Assembly (NCBI GenBank): GCA_963969395.1 | Contig: OZ017801.1 | Coordinates: 5,892,501-5,956,500, forward strand | Direction: 5' to 3' | DNA length: 64,000 bases | Source: Pseudoscleropodium purum | Lineage: Eukaryota > Streptophyta > Bryopsida > Hypnales > Brachytheciaceae | Shown: one piece after another, positions 13,101 through 25,154 of the stretch | Position numbering within the stretch: position 1 is the first letter of the stretch | How the letters are laid out: every line of letters starts with the position of its first letter | Notes under the pieces: generated by a model | The model's input: only the letters and a program-made list of their open reading frames with translations | The model's database searches: none | What the model was told of the DNA's origin: nothing | Program-made: the position numbers and the translations under genes

Positions 13101-16100
13101 AGTCTATTATCAAGTTAATGTTACCTTAACAGTGGCCGATATTATATCAAGTTAATGACAAGAATACAAACACCACACCAACAATAAAGTTGACGTTAAC
13201 TCAACAGAAAGACGATATGGATTTAATGCCCATGAACTTAACATTAAGAACTCATTCAATCGAATCGGGGATTCATCAGTGATGCAAGGTATCAAATCAA
13301 ATCAAATACAGAAAGTCAGTTGCGGAAGGAATAAGCCAGGGCAGTACCAAATCGAGCTGGAACATGAAAAAGAGTTCGTAGAAGTTGTTGGCTCATCTGG
13401 ACGCTGTTGTTCACTTCACTCATTCGGTCAAATTTCACGTACTCACTCCCGCCTTGAAGTTGCAGGGAAGAAGCTGCAGGCCCAGCAATAGGAATGATAG
13501 CAGTTTGGGAGAACTCCTTCTTTCCAGTTGCAACACTGTTGTACATGTCGAAATTCATCTGCAATTGGGGCCCAGCTGGGTCGAGGTTGAGCTTCATAAT
13601 CAGCATGACCAGACCAATGGCAAGAACCGGTAGAAGTATAGAATTCGCAAATGCCTGCAGGCACACAATATCTCCATCTTATTATTCAAAAAATTTGCAA
13701 TGAACGTACGTTCGAAAGATGACCCAGAGGCACGCATTAGAGGACAAATGTTCTTGAATTGTCTCCCAAACGAGATGTTCCCATGGTTTTATAAACACAA
13801 TGACTTTATTCCTCTCAACAATGCCTCAATTCTTCTCAACAATGTCACTATTTCTTCAAAACTGCCATTAATATTTTCAATGATGATGCCTTGTTTCTTA
13901 ACCCTTAAACATCACAGTCAGCCCCTCCGGATAGCTTCTCATGCTAATTCAAAAACTGTGACGCTTAAGGGTTAAACAATGCTAGTATTGTTACCTGCAA
14001 GAAAATTCCTGAATACAACTCGCCATTGCTATTCGCATGAACTTACTCTAAAATAAGGGAAACTTCTCGGGGTTCATATATAATCTCTCATATCCTCTCT
14101 AACGCTTAATACATTTGATCTTATTGAAAGAATTCACAACTCAAAGCTTACTCACCTTTATATCTCGCCTTGCAATGATGGCCCGCTTCAGAAACATTTG
14201 CTTGAACGCACGAGCAAAGCTTCGGTCCCTTTTCTCACTTAAACTGTAAGTAGCTTTGCGTAAGGGCATTTTCACCGTATGCACAAGCTCAGAGTTCTTC
14301 AAACTTTTCAATACCACATTATCATTGGAAAATTGGCTTCGAACTTTGTCTGCCAATCGCAGGAAAACCTCCTCCAACGTCGTCATGGAAATCCCATAGC
14401 TGCCCACATGGAGAGTCTCCAAATTCTCTTCCAACTCTTCAAACAACTGAGCGAAGGAAGCTTTGTTTCCACTTTGCAATTGGAAGGACATCTCCCCTCC
14501 TGCGGAGCTCAAAGGAATGGCTTGCGGAACATGGCGTTTCACGAGCTTTGTCACCAGAGAAGGGTCGCAGGAAGGGCTACTGCGAGTCATACTAAGGTTG
14601 TAGCCCACACCAAATTTGGACTTGAGGAAGAGGCTGCTGCCACAACACTGCAGCCGGCCTTCGCTCATGATGGCAATGCGGTCACATAAAAGGTCCGCCT
14701 CGTCCATGTAGTGTGTGGTTAGAACGATGGCTCGCCCATGTTTGAAGCTCCTCAGAAGCTCCCAAACATTACGCCTGGATTGAGGGTCTAGTCCGCATGT
14801 TGGCTCGTCCAGAAACACCACTCTGGAGCCGCCTATCATCGCTAAGCCCACCTGGAACACAACATTTTCAAGCGGAGGTATTCAGTGGAAGTCACCAAGG
14901 TTTGTGTTAACATAAAATTCTTGAAAGAAGTTGCAAACACCTTGTGGGTCAACTTCGAATTTAAAGAAAAATCCCCCGAGGGTATCCAAGATGCTCCAAA
15001 TTCTCCAACATCTCCTTTCTTTGGCACAGATCCTCCCACATCTCAATAATTATAAAAAATGAAACAATAATTATCCCCAATGGTACTTAGCACCCTTTTC
15101 ATTTTAAAGGATGTACAAGATTACATCATTTTTAAGAAAAGGCAACTGGAAAGCCATGGATTATTTAATCCTCGGGCACCACCATGGGGTTACCGGCATT
15201 CGAAGTGAAATACCTGCAGCTTGCGTTGCATACCTCCAGAGAGACAAACAGCACGCGTTTCGATTTTTTCTTTCAAACCGAGACTTCTCACCATGTCATC
15301 CACAACAAGAGGGAGAGAATGTGTGGGGACTCCCTTCACAGCAGCATACAGCTCAAGATGCTCCTTCACAGTCAAGTCGCTAAATAGAACATTTTGTTGA
15401 GGGCACAAACCAATGGTCCTGTTCATTTACACATAAATGAAGTTAGTAATAGCCATCCTATCAATTGTAGGCATAGAATAAGAGAAACAGAGACCAGAAC
15501 TCGATAATGAGTTCATCTTACTTTGCAGTTGTTTAGGAAACAAAGTTATGTTCCACGATTACATAAATTGCAATTAAATGAGCATTCAATCATGAATCTA
15601 AGAGGAAGAACGAGAGTCAAAAAGAGGATGAAACTCAAAACTTACTCTAATCAATGATTCTAAAATGAAACTACGGATGGACTGCTCTACTGAGATCCAA
15701 AAACCTCAAAGTGGGTTCTTCAACATAAATTATGTTAAGAAGATGCACCTTCGAATGTCATTCATGTTGTTCAAAATGCTATGACCCCAGATTTTCGCAT
15801 CTCCGGATGTGGGCTGGATTAAACCCGTGAGCATTGATATGGTGGTACTCTTCCCAGCCCCGTTGTGACCTAAGAGAGCAGTGATGTGATCCTCCAAGAA
15901 GTCCACTGTAAGGCCACTGACTGCCACTTTCCCATTCCCGTAGACTTTTCGCAGACCCTGGATTTGTATTGATGCTTCCTGGTCCCCTGTGAGTAAAGGC
16001 TCAATTATGCCTTCAACAATGTCATCCATCACATCTGTGGTCTTTAGTTTCTGCAGTTAAGAGATACCACAGAATTAGCAAAGTTTTACACTTAAGGAAA

Positions 16101-19100
16101 CTGTATGCCTAACCCCCAGATGATCACCGGCATTGATTCCCAGTTGCAACAACAAGAAAGCTAAGGAAACAATTACGTTCTGGGTTACATCGCATTGTCT
16201 ATGATATTTAGACTAGTGAATTTTGTAATACTCCATATCCCGTTAAGATTAAATTTGGGATTGAGCTAGTAACATGGTTTTGAGTAAAAGTAGATTGTTT
16301 CAAGAAATTTTGACCTATTGTAAGGACATTGACAATGGGGAGTCAAGAGAAGCACGATACAATTCACGGGGAGCCCCTCCTCCAACTACTTGCAAGGCGC
16401 GTATGTCAAGATATCAAATATTTTACTCACAATCTTTCAACACTTTCAAAGAAATGAGTGGGGTGATCATTCCATGCTTGGTCTACTTAATTACCATTTC
16501 CCCAGTGCCCATCTTGCTATCATTGAAGTCCAAAAATCATTAAAGGAATCTCATTTTACCCAAAAACCCATATTATCACAACCCTTGGATTGGAGTTCTT
16601 CCATTCACCTGATAAGTAGCAGCAGAGAGCTCATTTTGTATGCAGTTGCGCCAGAAGGAAGGAGAAAAGAGGAACCATGGAGGTTGATGGGCTCCAAATT
16701 CCGATGGAATTACTTGCTCCAAGTACCTGAGATCAAGAAACATGAAACGAGTTCAAAAGAATGCAAAGACTCTTTGTCCTTCCAGTAGCACGGATACTAA
16801 TTTTACAACAAAGAGCAGACTCAGAAGGAAATAGGCAGGCTTTACATGTCTTCTATACCAGCCATGACATTTGAAAAATGTGAAAAGACTCACCAAGCCA
16901 ATAAAATGTATAGCACTGAATCTGTAGCCAGAAGCACGAAAACTCTTCCCATGGAATAACCATCTTCTCCAATATTTGCCCACGTTAGACCACAACCGGC
17001 ACCCTCGTAATGTGCCACAAGATCCACCCCTGCAAAAAAGAACATAAAGAACTTGAATTCTCAGTCATCACAATCATCAATCTGAGGTGGAAATGATTCT
17101 GCAACATAACATTCTTGAAAGAAGCTGCAAACAATTTTGGGTGGAACTACAAATTCAAGGAAAAATAAAGGTATTCGAGATGCTCCAATTTTTGACATCT
17201 TTTTTTTGGCACAGATTCTCTCACTGACATCTTGAGTTCGAGAATGAAAGCATTGGTACTGAGCTAACTAAAAATAGGAAAATTTAGTTATTGCTAACCA
17301 CAGTGCAACTACACTGAAAAGAGAAGATTCTCAACACTGCTATAGGATACAAAGAAATTCTTAATATACACCTGCAGTGGCAGCTCGGAAGAGTTTAATT
17401 ACCGAAGGCATAAGCTGTGGGGGGCAGCAGTGAAGCTATAGTTTTGCCTACCAAGGCTTGTCCATTGCTTGTTCGGAAGAAGAGATATCGTGGCATGAGT
17501 GCAGCAAAGAGGACAAAGGGTGCCACAATTGCTGCTAGCTTGGACCTCGAGAAGAACACCGACAAAAAAAAGCCTGCAATTTTTGAAGACACTGAATCAC
17601 GCCGTACACAATGCAAATGACATTGATCTTTGTTCAGGGTTTTCATTGGAAAAATTAGATTCAAGGTAAAGAGTCCTCACAGAATGAAAGTAAATTCTTA
17701 TGAGAGCTCACAAAATGAATCAAAACGAACAATTGCACAAACATTAGTAGAGATAATTCACCCCTCAGAGGAGTTCCAGAAAACCTAATCGCAATACACT
17801 TGCCATCTAAGGTTTAGGTTAGAAAATAAACGTGAATGGAAAATCTTAGAATACAACGTGGCAAGATTTTCTAGAATGTCTCTGTGGGGTATCTACTAGT
17901 GAAACTAAAGCACAAAAGCAAGGTAGATGGGTAATCACCGAAGGAAATCAACGACGTCGTGAAGAGGAAGTATAGGACGAACAGTAGACTTGCATCACTG
18001 CACAAGGCATGAAGTGTCTTGCATTAGAAGTAATTGCAATGAAACTCTTATCATCTGAGCGCATTTTTGACTATTGCAAAATAGATGTTCGAAGCTACTG
18101 ACAATAGCAACCAAACACGCCATATAACCATTAGATTTTGCACAATTACCGCTAAATGACGGGGAGAGGGGGAGAGGAGGAGAGATATTACCTCCTAGGG
18201 AAGAATGTCATGGACAAAAGAGCTGTCATACAGATTGAGATCACCGAAAAGATGACCTGCATTGAATACATGCAAAATCAAATAATCAAGCAATTTGGGC
18301 TTACAAAGCATCGCAGAGAGATCTCGAAGCCCCTCATGGAGAGAGACGATAAAAACTAAAAGTGAAACCAAAACTTCTTCCCGATTGCCAAGAACATTGT
18401 TTAAATTTGTAGGAAAATTTCAAATACATGTTGTGCAAGTCTTCTATTTACTTGCAAATCACTATTTCTTACATATTAAACGAAACCGTGGCAAGAGACT
18501 TGAGAAAACAAATCTAAGAAAAGAAAAACACACGGACAGGTGTAGAGTTACCTGACTTTTCAGAGTCTACATACCAAATACGTCATAAGCCAAGACACAG
18601 CGAATACCCATGATTTCAACCCCATGATTTGCATGGTCTGTTTGGCCCTGCTCTCCTTGTCCTCTACCATACCCTACGCAAGCATAACCGACTACATCAG
18701 GTTGTCTATACCCGAAAAAGCTCATATTACGTGTAGGAAAATACATCACGCAAAGGAAGCTCTGAATCACATTGCATTAAACTTGAGCTTGTCAAACAGA
18801 GAATTTTAGATGACTACAAGTAGAGACGAAAAATTACCTTGACCAACATTCCCAGCGGGTAAAGGGCAGTGAGGCAGAGCATTATCTCTAGCAACGGTCC
18901 AACCTGAAAAAACATTCCTCTGTCAAGGGTAATTCATAACATCCTAATTTTAAATCTTTCGTTTTCAAGCACCTCCTGACAAAGATGGTGATCAAGGATC
19001 TGTCAAAAGCTTATGGAAAAAGAAAAAAGACGTACTTTATGGTAAAACTTGTTCCGCGTGCGTGCAGGTGTTGGAAATGGAGCACCCCACATTGGTTTCT

Positions 19101-22100
19101 GGGTGAGGAACTCCGCTTGATTCTGCTTCGGAGCAAGATGCAGAACGTAACCATTGATCGCATCCTGTAGAAGAATCAGAGAGACAAGATTAATTATACC
19201 CCAATTCACTATTAGAAGAATTCCTCGGTAACAATTGTGAAAAATCTTGGTTTATAGTTGTAAGGAAACTACGATGGTAAGGAAAACCCCACCTGCAAGC
19301 TGAGGAACCCTGAGGTGTAGTAATTTTTGTAGTAAGTGAGCAGTCCCTTCCGTTTTTTGTGCAGAGTATCCCAAGTCGAAGGAACTGTTGTGAAGTTCAT
19401 TCGTATTTTGTAATCGACATTGCCACCCACCATGTCCAAATGGTTCACCACAATGATAGCCCATGTTGGCCTCTCTGGTTCTACCGATATCAGCGCAAAC
19501 TTCTCCGCCTCCTGAGAAGATTATTGAAAGAACTTGTTCAACTGTGGAAATTAAACATTTTGATCTCCTTTGAGCCATGACCACATGTAATAGAAAGCAA
19601 TGACAACTGACGGAAGAGGTGAAAGACTTACCTGCTCAGTGCGGAACGTGCCACCATAGATATCCTTGAAAAACTGCAAGAAAGATCATTCACAGACTAA
19701 CGATTAAACTTTGAAAAAAATAATCATAAATTGCGAACATGCATGGTTTCAATAAAATTAGAATGTCTCAAGAATTTTTAGACAATATGATAGGGAGATT
19801 AGCATTGGGAGGCAGGAGAAAACAAAACGCAATTAACGAGGAGATCTCTCTATGATTCATATAATGCATTGACAACAACATGGTCGGCAGAGAAAACGAA
19901 GCACCTCGGTAGAATTGCTCAAATACTCCACCAGGGCTGTGACTTCGGGTGTGTCAGGCGCAAATGTGATGCAACCTAGTTGCAGCAAATTCCCAAGCTG
20001 CAAGGAACACAAAAATCGTCTTGAGAACATCACACCACAGAAATCACACCTCAGAACCGAAACCAGCAAAATTTACGTCTCTTTATCAAAACCCACCAGA
20101 TTGCCAAACATTCGTTGAGCGCGCAAAGCATCCTCGTACTGCTGCCCATTCCCTGACTCTGTGAGCACCACACCAATTCGGTTTATTATTCCATTCGAAA
20201 ACCAGTCATTCTTTAAACCCTAAATTTGCAAACATCAGTGGACGATAACTCACTTAAAGTGCGTTGAAGGAGCTTGTGGACTTGAACGAAAGCATCAAAC
20301 GAGGGCACGGGAAGAGGCCCATTGTAAGCGTTGAACGTTGTGATGACGTTGGAGACTTGCATTGCTGATTCCATGCACTTGAGGCTGAGAGCTCCCAAAG
20401 GAGACTCGGAAGGTGACAGTGTGTTGGCATGCGTGAGATTCCGGGCCAGGTTTCGGAATGCAGTTGCTTCGCCTAACCCTTGCGCTACTTCTTGCCGCAT
20501 GAGCTCCACCAGCACACCCAGTTCCTCCACCGAAAGGCGCTGCCATTGCAACCATCATACTAATCACGAGTCCCCAAACAAAAACACTCAGACAACGTCA
20601 CAATGAGGACGATACTCGAGGGAAGCAAGGTGCTAAATTAATGAAGCGTTGGTGATTTCAAATCAAATTACCGGTACTGAGTGTGATTCAAGCAATTTTT
20701 GGAATAGAAAAATCTACTAATCCAATTGTGGATTCAATATTACGAAGGATATTGAATGTGATTCAATAACCTTGCTAAACAGAAACTGGTAGAGTTTTCT
20801 ATCACATTCCAAAGCGGAGTATTCGTAGAGTTTTCTACTCTGCTCACTATGTTTTTCGAAAGAACATTCAACGGGACGGAGTGAAGCCTCTTAAAACGAA
20901 GTCGAGTTACTCCTCCCTACGACTTCATCACTCTCAACGACTTCAGGGGTTTGGATTGAATTCCCCAGCCTGATACTCCAGGACTTCTCAAACTCTAAAA
21001 CTCATTGAACATCGTTGAGTTTCATTAAATTCATTGAGAATGATAAAATTCCCAAATTGTTTCTGCACACAAAACAAGAGACAATGGACCCAAGGAAGAC
21101 AATGCCCCTAGATAAGAAGCTGCTCGATTGAAGCTCTAGGAGTCAAATTTAACCCTACACACACACATTTCATCATTCTCCATGCATTTTAGGGCTCGGT
21201 ACGCAATGACCTGATGATGAATTACCAGACACTACAATTCTTCAAGGATGTTGGAGTAACCACCTGGTGCTGTTGGATTGAATTTTCAAACCCTAAAAAT
21301 CATGGAGCATCAGATTGTTGAATCTTAATAACTGTGACTGCGGGTTCAACCACCTGGTGATGTTGGATTGAATCCCCAAACACTAAAAGTCATGGAGCAT
21401 CGAAATGTTGAATCCCGGTAATTACGACTCGTCCAAATTTTGCAAACAGAAGTAGGCCAGGCGCACCTGCTGCGTGAGGAGGGAAGGAGGACACAGTTGC
21501 AGGAGGCTCTTGGAATTCGACAGCAACTCTTGCTTGAGGAGAGACGAAAGCGGCAGCGTTTGATTCACAAACGTCTCCGCGTGGAAATGCTCCTCCACAC
21601 TCCGCGAGTAGCCCCACACCAACAGGGTCAGCAACAGCAAGGGACTCACAATCTCCATCACCGTTTGCTGCCATCCTCTTTTCTAAATATACGTACATCG
21701 CCACCCCAAACAGCAACAGCAACAACAAACACCCAAAGCTTAAGATCACAGCTTCAATGATGCAACACTTTCATGCACGTCGGGCATGAAAAATAGAGCA
21801 CTTTTGCAGAGTCTGTTAATTTAGGTCAATTTTGGGGCTACATTTCGGGCTGTAATACAATTACCGACTTGGACCGCAACCACTGACCAGGGATGGAGAG
21901 AAGAAGATCAAAGAGGAGTTGCTTTGGAATTTCCACAAGTGTATCCTAGAAAAATTCGGGAATCATTCTATCAATTAGAGAAAATTACAATCTTACAGAA
22001 TCCGAGGGTACCAAAACCATTCCACTCAAAAATCATACCTCCCAGCCATATTATGTCTTGAAGGAGAATACACCAAGAGTAAATTTCATACCTTGTGGAG

Positions 22101-22322
22101 ATATTGGCGACGCAGCAGTGCTTTCAACTGGTGGCGTCCTCGCACAGGAGAAGGGAATGCAAATCTGTCTTCCGGTATGTCGCAGTTGTGATCAGTCTCT
22201 GGACTCAGTGGACAACATTGAGGGTCACCGAAATCGTGAAGAAGCTGCCTCCCTTCTGATCTCGGCTCCTTTTGCATCATCTCCACGCCATCCCCCATGG
22301 CGCCCAGGTCAGAGATTGACAT
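7674..22322 (-). CDS. Full-size ABCA (ABC subfamily A) transporter, complete 27-exon gene
   Basis: Membrane ABC transporter of subfamily A; relatives move lipids or lipophilic compounds across membranes, and the substrate here cannot be read from sequence. I placed 27 exons by GT-AG sites and family similarity. Their lengths sum to 5,652 bases, giving 1,883 residues plus stop with every phase matching, which is the normal size for plant full-size ABCA1-type proteins. The order is: N-terminal helix and first lumenal domain, TMD1, NBD1, TMD2 with a lumenal domain, NBD2. Both NBDs keep Walker A, the signature, Walker B and the H-loop (NBD1 [23 protein letters not shown]2 [19 protein letters not shown]). 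The start ATG at 22320-22322 is the first in frame after a TAA. Exon parts are in the next entries. No frameshift or internal stop was found, so it is probably functional. Confidence 0.93.
9555..9592 (+). repeat. Short telomere-like repeats in ABCA intron 24
   Basis: Four or so adjacent units resembling the plant-type telomere motif CCCTAAA (AAACCCTGAAACCCTAAAAC, then CCTAAACCC) lie about 20-60 bases upstream (in transcription terms) of exon 25. The tract is too short to be a telomere. It may be a telo-box-like element or a repair-associated insertion. Confidence 0.5.
10633..13654 (-). other. ABCA exons 19-23: second transmembrane domain with lumenal loop
   Basis: Exons: 13654-13348, 12960-12497, 11991-11752, 11469-11386, 10903-10633, coding residues about 1062-1516. 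A first helix ([13 protein letters not shown]) is followed by a loop with many N-x-S/T sites (NTS, NLT, NFS, NTT, NNT), consistent with a glycosylated lumenal region. Helices then resume with [14 protein letters not shown] and [17 protein letters not shown]. The exon 19-20 join uses a G/GA split codon, the only choice that keeps [10 protein letters not shown] contiguous. Confidence 0.87.
14156..16050 (-). other. ABCA exons 16-18: first nucleotide-binding domain
   Basis: Exons: 16050-15749, 15418-15214, 14851-14156, coding residues about 661-1061. Walker [10 protein letters not shown] lies near residue 721, Q-loop context [10 protein letters not shown] follows, the signature is LSGGMQ near 821, Walker [14 protein letters not shown] near 840 and the H-loop [10 protein letters not shown] near 875. 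Exon 18 continues through the regulatory tail ([13 protein letters not shown], typical of ABCA) and ends in basic [14 protein letters not shown] before TMD2. Confidence 0.92.
16609..18903 (-). other. ABCA exons 9-15: first transmembrane domain
   Basis: Exons: 18903-18838, 18661-18575, 18256-18192, 17997-17939, 17573-17403, 17029-16894, 16726-16609, coding residues about 427-660. They encode successive hydrophobic helices interrupted by the coupling segment [18 protein letters not shown], which resembles the MGL...FxxSWxxTY stretch of ABCA proteins. The final block has [11 protein letters not shown] and the aromatic [11 protein letters not shown], as seen just before NBD1 in the family. Exon 12 is only 59 bases. 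Confidence 0.85.
19036..22322 (-). other. ABCA exons 1-8: N-terminal segment and first lumenal domain
   Basis: Exons (minus strand, high to low): 22322-22092, 21682-21467, 20539-20254, 20158-20097, 19997-19905, 19673-19632, 19511-19293, 19164-19036, coding residues about 1-426. Exon 1 ends with LLRRQYLHK, followed in exon 2 by [11 protein letters not shown] and a hydrophobic segment ([11 protein letters not shown]). This is the usual ABCA start, where a basic stretch precedes the first membrane helix. The large domain that follows contains [14 protein letters not shown] and is expected on the non-cytosolic side. Exon 2 ends at CAG/GTGCGC because only that donor keeps frame with exon 3. Confidence 0.85.
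21257..21430 (+). repeat. Imperfect direct duplication in ABCA intron 2
   Basis: Two neighbouring ~90-base blocks start with CACCTGG near 21261 and 21351. Both contain TGTTGGATTGAAT, then CATGGAGCATC and TTGAATC. A more diverged third block lies near 20945-21040. It is an intron-internal tandem duplication of no evident function. Confidence 0.55.
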
Positions 22323-23010
22323 GCTGGGTTACGAATTTATTGCAATACTCTCTCCATGCTGCGAATCTTAAGCAACTGGTGAAACAAAGCAGTCATCTCC
22401 GACCTCGCCGGCGATTCTTTGATCAGTAAATGGTCGTTGACACACCCAAATTCTGATCGATCTCCTTCAATTCCACACTTAAATTCTGCAACTTATACGA
22501 ACAGTATCGATTGCAAGGCTGCAAGTTTGTAAATTTGTCCGAATTTCACCCAACGAGCACCTTCCTCCGAAGCGATAAATCCGCACGCGTACTCGCCGAC
22601 CAGCCCAAAAAAATTTGGACTGGTAAAACTCTAACAAAACGATCAAGTGCTGCAGGGACTGATCGACGCCCGAACTATAAGAATTAATCTTCAAGTATAT
22701 ATTTAAATTCGATCAAAGATTCAGTGTCATTCCGGGCGAGTGCTTCCCTTGACATAGAGTGTCCCGTGAGTTCCAGTCGACGCGCGCTTCTGTCAGTCTC
22801 GCTCCATGCCAAAGAAGAAGAAAATCTCACAACAACAACAACAACATCACTACGAAAGTGCGAACTCTCTACATACAATTATTGGCAAATGTATGCCCAG
22901 TGTGGGCGAGTACGAATGCGGTGACTGATGCCCCTGGATCGAGTTCCACCAGGGAGGAACCAAGGCAGGGTGTCATATATTCATATATATATATACATAT
23001 ATATACCTTA
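22323..23010 (-). promoter_or_regulatory. 5' flank of the ABCA gene with TATA-like run and microsatellites
   Basis: Upstream of the ATG on the minus strand, AATTTAAATATATAC at about 22707-22693 is the best TATA-like sequence and would give a leader of roughly 350 bases. Further out are an (AAC)n run near 22829-22846 and a (TA)n-rich run at 22976-23006. No transcript evidence exists here, so the start site is inferred. Confidence 0.35.
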
Positions 23011-24613
23011 ACTGGATCGATACCGCCCAGTTCTGACCCTGGAAAGCGGGGGTAACACGGTAGACATGAGAGAGCAGGGGTGGACTTCAACTTAGTTAAT
23101 GAATGAATTAACTAATGAAGTTGCGCTCCAGGGAAAAGCCTGAATTAGGAGGCAGGCAGTTGCATTGATTTCATGGAACTAGGCGAAGGGGCAACTGAAT
23201 TCAAGCACCTACTTGCATTGCCCAAATGCAGGCACCAGCTAGTGATCTAATGCTTACCCAAGTACACCGGTTGCTTTCTGGATCTGCCGGTAAACATAAG
23301 CTTCCGTTTCCTGCTCCTGGGAGTTGATTGTATAGCTGCTGCACCTTTTCTTTTCTTTTCTTTCTGGGAGCAAATGAAAAGCGAAGATTCCATTGCAAAA
23401 AGGTGAGAGTACAACTGAACCACAGGTATAGACAATCGGCCGTGGCGCTGCGACTTTCGAGCCTCCTGCAGGCCCTGAGCCGTGATCGTGGAAGGCATCT
23501 GTTAAATTTAGGACAACCGATGAATGGCCCTTCGCGGCTTCACGCTAGCTGCCTCGCATCATGAAGGCACTCAAGTGATTCAACTGAATTTCATGCCCTG
23601 CATGAGCCCTGCCTGGGCAACCCCAAAACGCGCCACTGACCAAAAAACCAACATCATCACTTGGTGTACATCTTCAATGTATGTACGTATGTTAAAGAAC
23701 CAATTTCAGAACCTCTACCAAAAAAAAATAATCACTCTTCATAACTTTTACATATGGTATCCAAATGTTGTGTTCTTTGATGAGTTGGAACCTCCTTTCA
23801 CTTGGGCATCAAGAAAATATCAAATTTTGTTCAATGCAATAATAGTAACTAGGCACAATAGCAAAAAGTGGCTGTTTTGGGGTGCCCACCTTGTGTGCTT
23901 ATTCTATTGGCAACATATATGTTGGCTCTGTCATTTGCACATAGTCTATGGCATCAACTCTGGTTTTTGAATACAAATTTCCAAGTCCTATCTACAACTG
24001 CATTCATACTGCAAAAATAAATAGTTGGGGTTTGGTTGGGGTGGAGATGTGGGGTCTGACTTGATCAATAAATTAATATTGTTGTTTACCTATGACAAAC
24101 AAAGCCTCAAGGTTACACCATTCTTGTTTTCATTTTTATTTTTTTTAAGAGGAAGTCTTTAAAACTGGGGGAAAAGGCGAAACAATCAGTCGAGTTCCCT
24201 AACAATTGAGAGCCTGGGGAGACTCACTGCAAGTGCGAGTGGTAGAGGCCGGCATTTCCCACTTCGGATTCTCAGGTAGTTACGTTTTCGATGAAGCCTC
24301 TTAGGTCGCGTTATAAAGATACCGTGGCAATAACCCCAGCGCTGGACTGGGGAGACGCGGTACCTTCCCCTGGTGGTTTGGTGGGCTACACCAATTGGCA
24401 CTAAAATAAGGTAGTCCAATCAGGGAACTGATTCGGCTATCTTTGTAGTCGGCACAGTGGGCCACTTGCATCCCGGTATTCCTGGCAGCTGAGTGGATAT
24501 TCACTTCCATAATTGCACCATCGGTAGAAGATTCGGACTCTGTATTTATGATTCGTCCCTTTTTAAACTATAGTACAGTATGGTACAGCATTTTCTTTCT
24601 CTGGCAGAAATCT
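23011..24613. other. Intergenic, mixed composition, no gene recognised
   Basis: Parts (23.1-23.6 kb, 24.18-24.52 kb) look less AT-rich than their surroundings and may be old coding or transposon fragments. No frame shows a recognisable domain on either strand. Confidence 0.5.
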
Positions 24614-24847
24614 GGCCAGGGAGGATTGACCCTCTATTGCCCCGTGTTTTACCCTTTTAGAAAACACTGGAATATTTTATTTTCCACTTATGATCAAATT
24701 TGCAATTTCTGAATTCTTATTTGCAATCAAAGACACAAAATTAGTGAGGGGACACGATGAAATTCAAAATTTAAGTGACATGAAATAAGGGACAATTTTG
24801 ACATTTACCCTCTTGCGGGGCAATAGAGGGGTCAATCCTCCTTGGCT
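24614..24847. mobile_element. MITE-like element with ~35-bp terminal inverted repeats
   Basis: The left end (GGCCAGGGAGGATTGACC, then CTCTATTGCCCCG) recurs in reverse complement at the right end with a few mismatches (GGAGGATTGACCCCTCTATT read on the minus strand). The interior has no coding frame. AAATCT occurs next to the left end and again a few bases beyond the right end, so target duplication is possible but not exact. Confidence 0.62.
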
Positions 24848-25154
24848 ACAAAATCTACTGTTGGGGATATTTTTTGAGTTTACCAACTATTTTCTTTGAT
24901 TCATTGCTTGGAAATAGATTAAAGTTTACAACCAATTTTCAAACACTTAAAGGAAATACTCAGAATTGGAGTGCGTATTTCATTAGGAAAAACCTAGATC
25001 CTACAAAAGGCTGTCAAGGATGTATTTTTCAGCACTTTGCAATGCAAGTACAGAAAAATAAAAAACAAAAAAATTCAAATAATATTTTTTTAATATTTTT
25101 TTTAATAAAATATTTTAATATTTTTAATATTTTTTAATATTTTTAAAATATTTA

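Noticed and set aside
7770..20606. Many plus-strand open frames over the ABCA gene
   Set aside because: They are antisense shadows of the less AT-rich exons and carry no domains.
21885..21956. Open, splice-site-flanked segment in ABCA intron 1 (starts [12 protein letters not shown])
   Set aside because: Exon 1 joins exon 2 directly in phase and gives the expected family sequence; this segment does not resemble ABCA proteins.
22976..23006. CRISPR-like or structured repeats near the TA-rich run
   Set aside because: Simple TA microsatellite; no spacer-repeat structure anywhere in the window.
24186..24510. Minus-strand frames near 24.2-24.5 kb as a gene
   Set aside because: Two overlapping frames, neither with a domain or splice context; probably an old repeat fragment.
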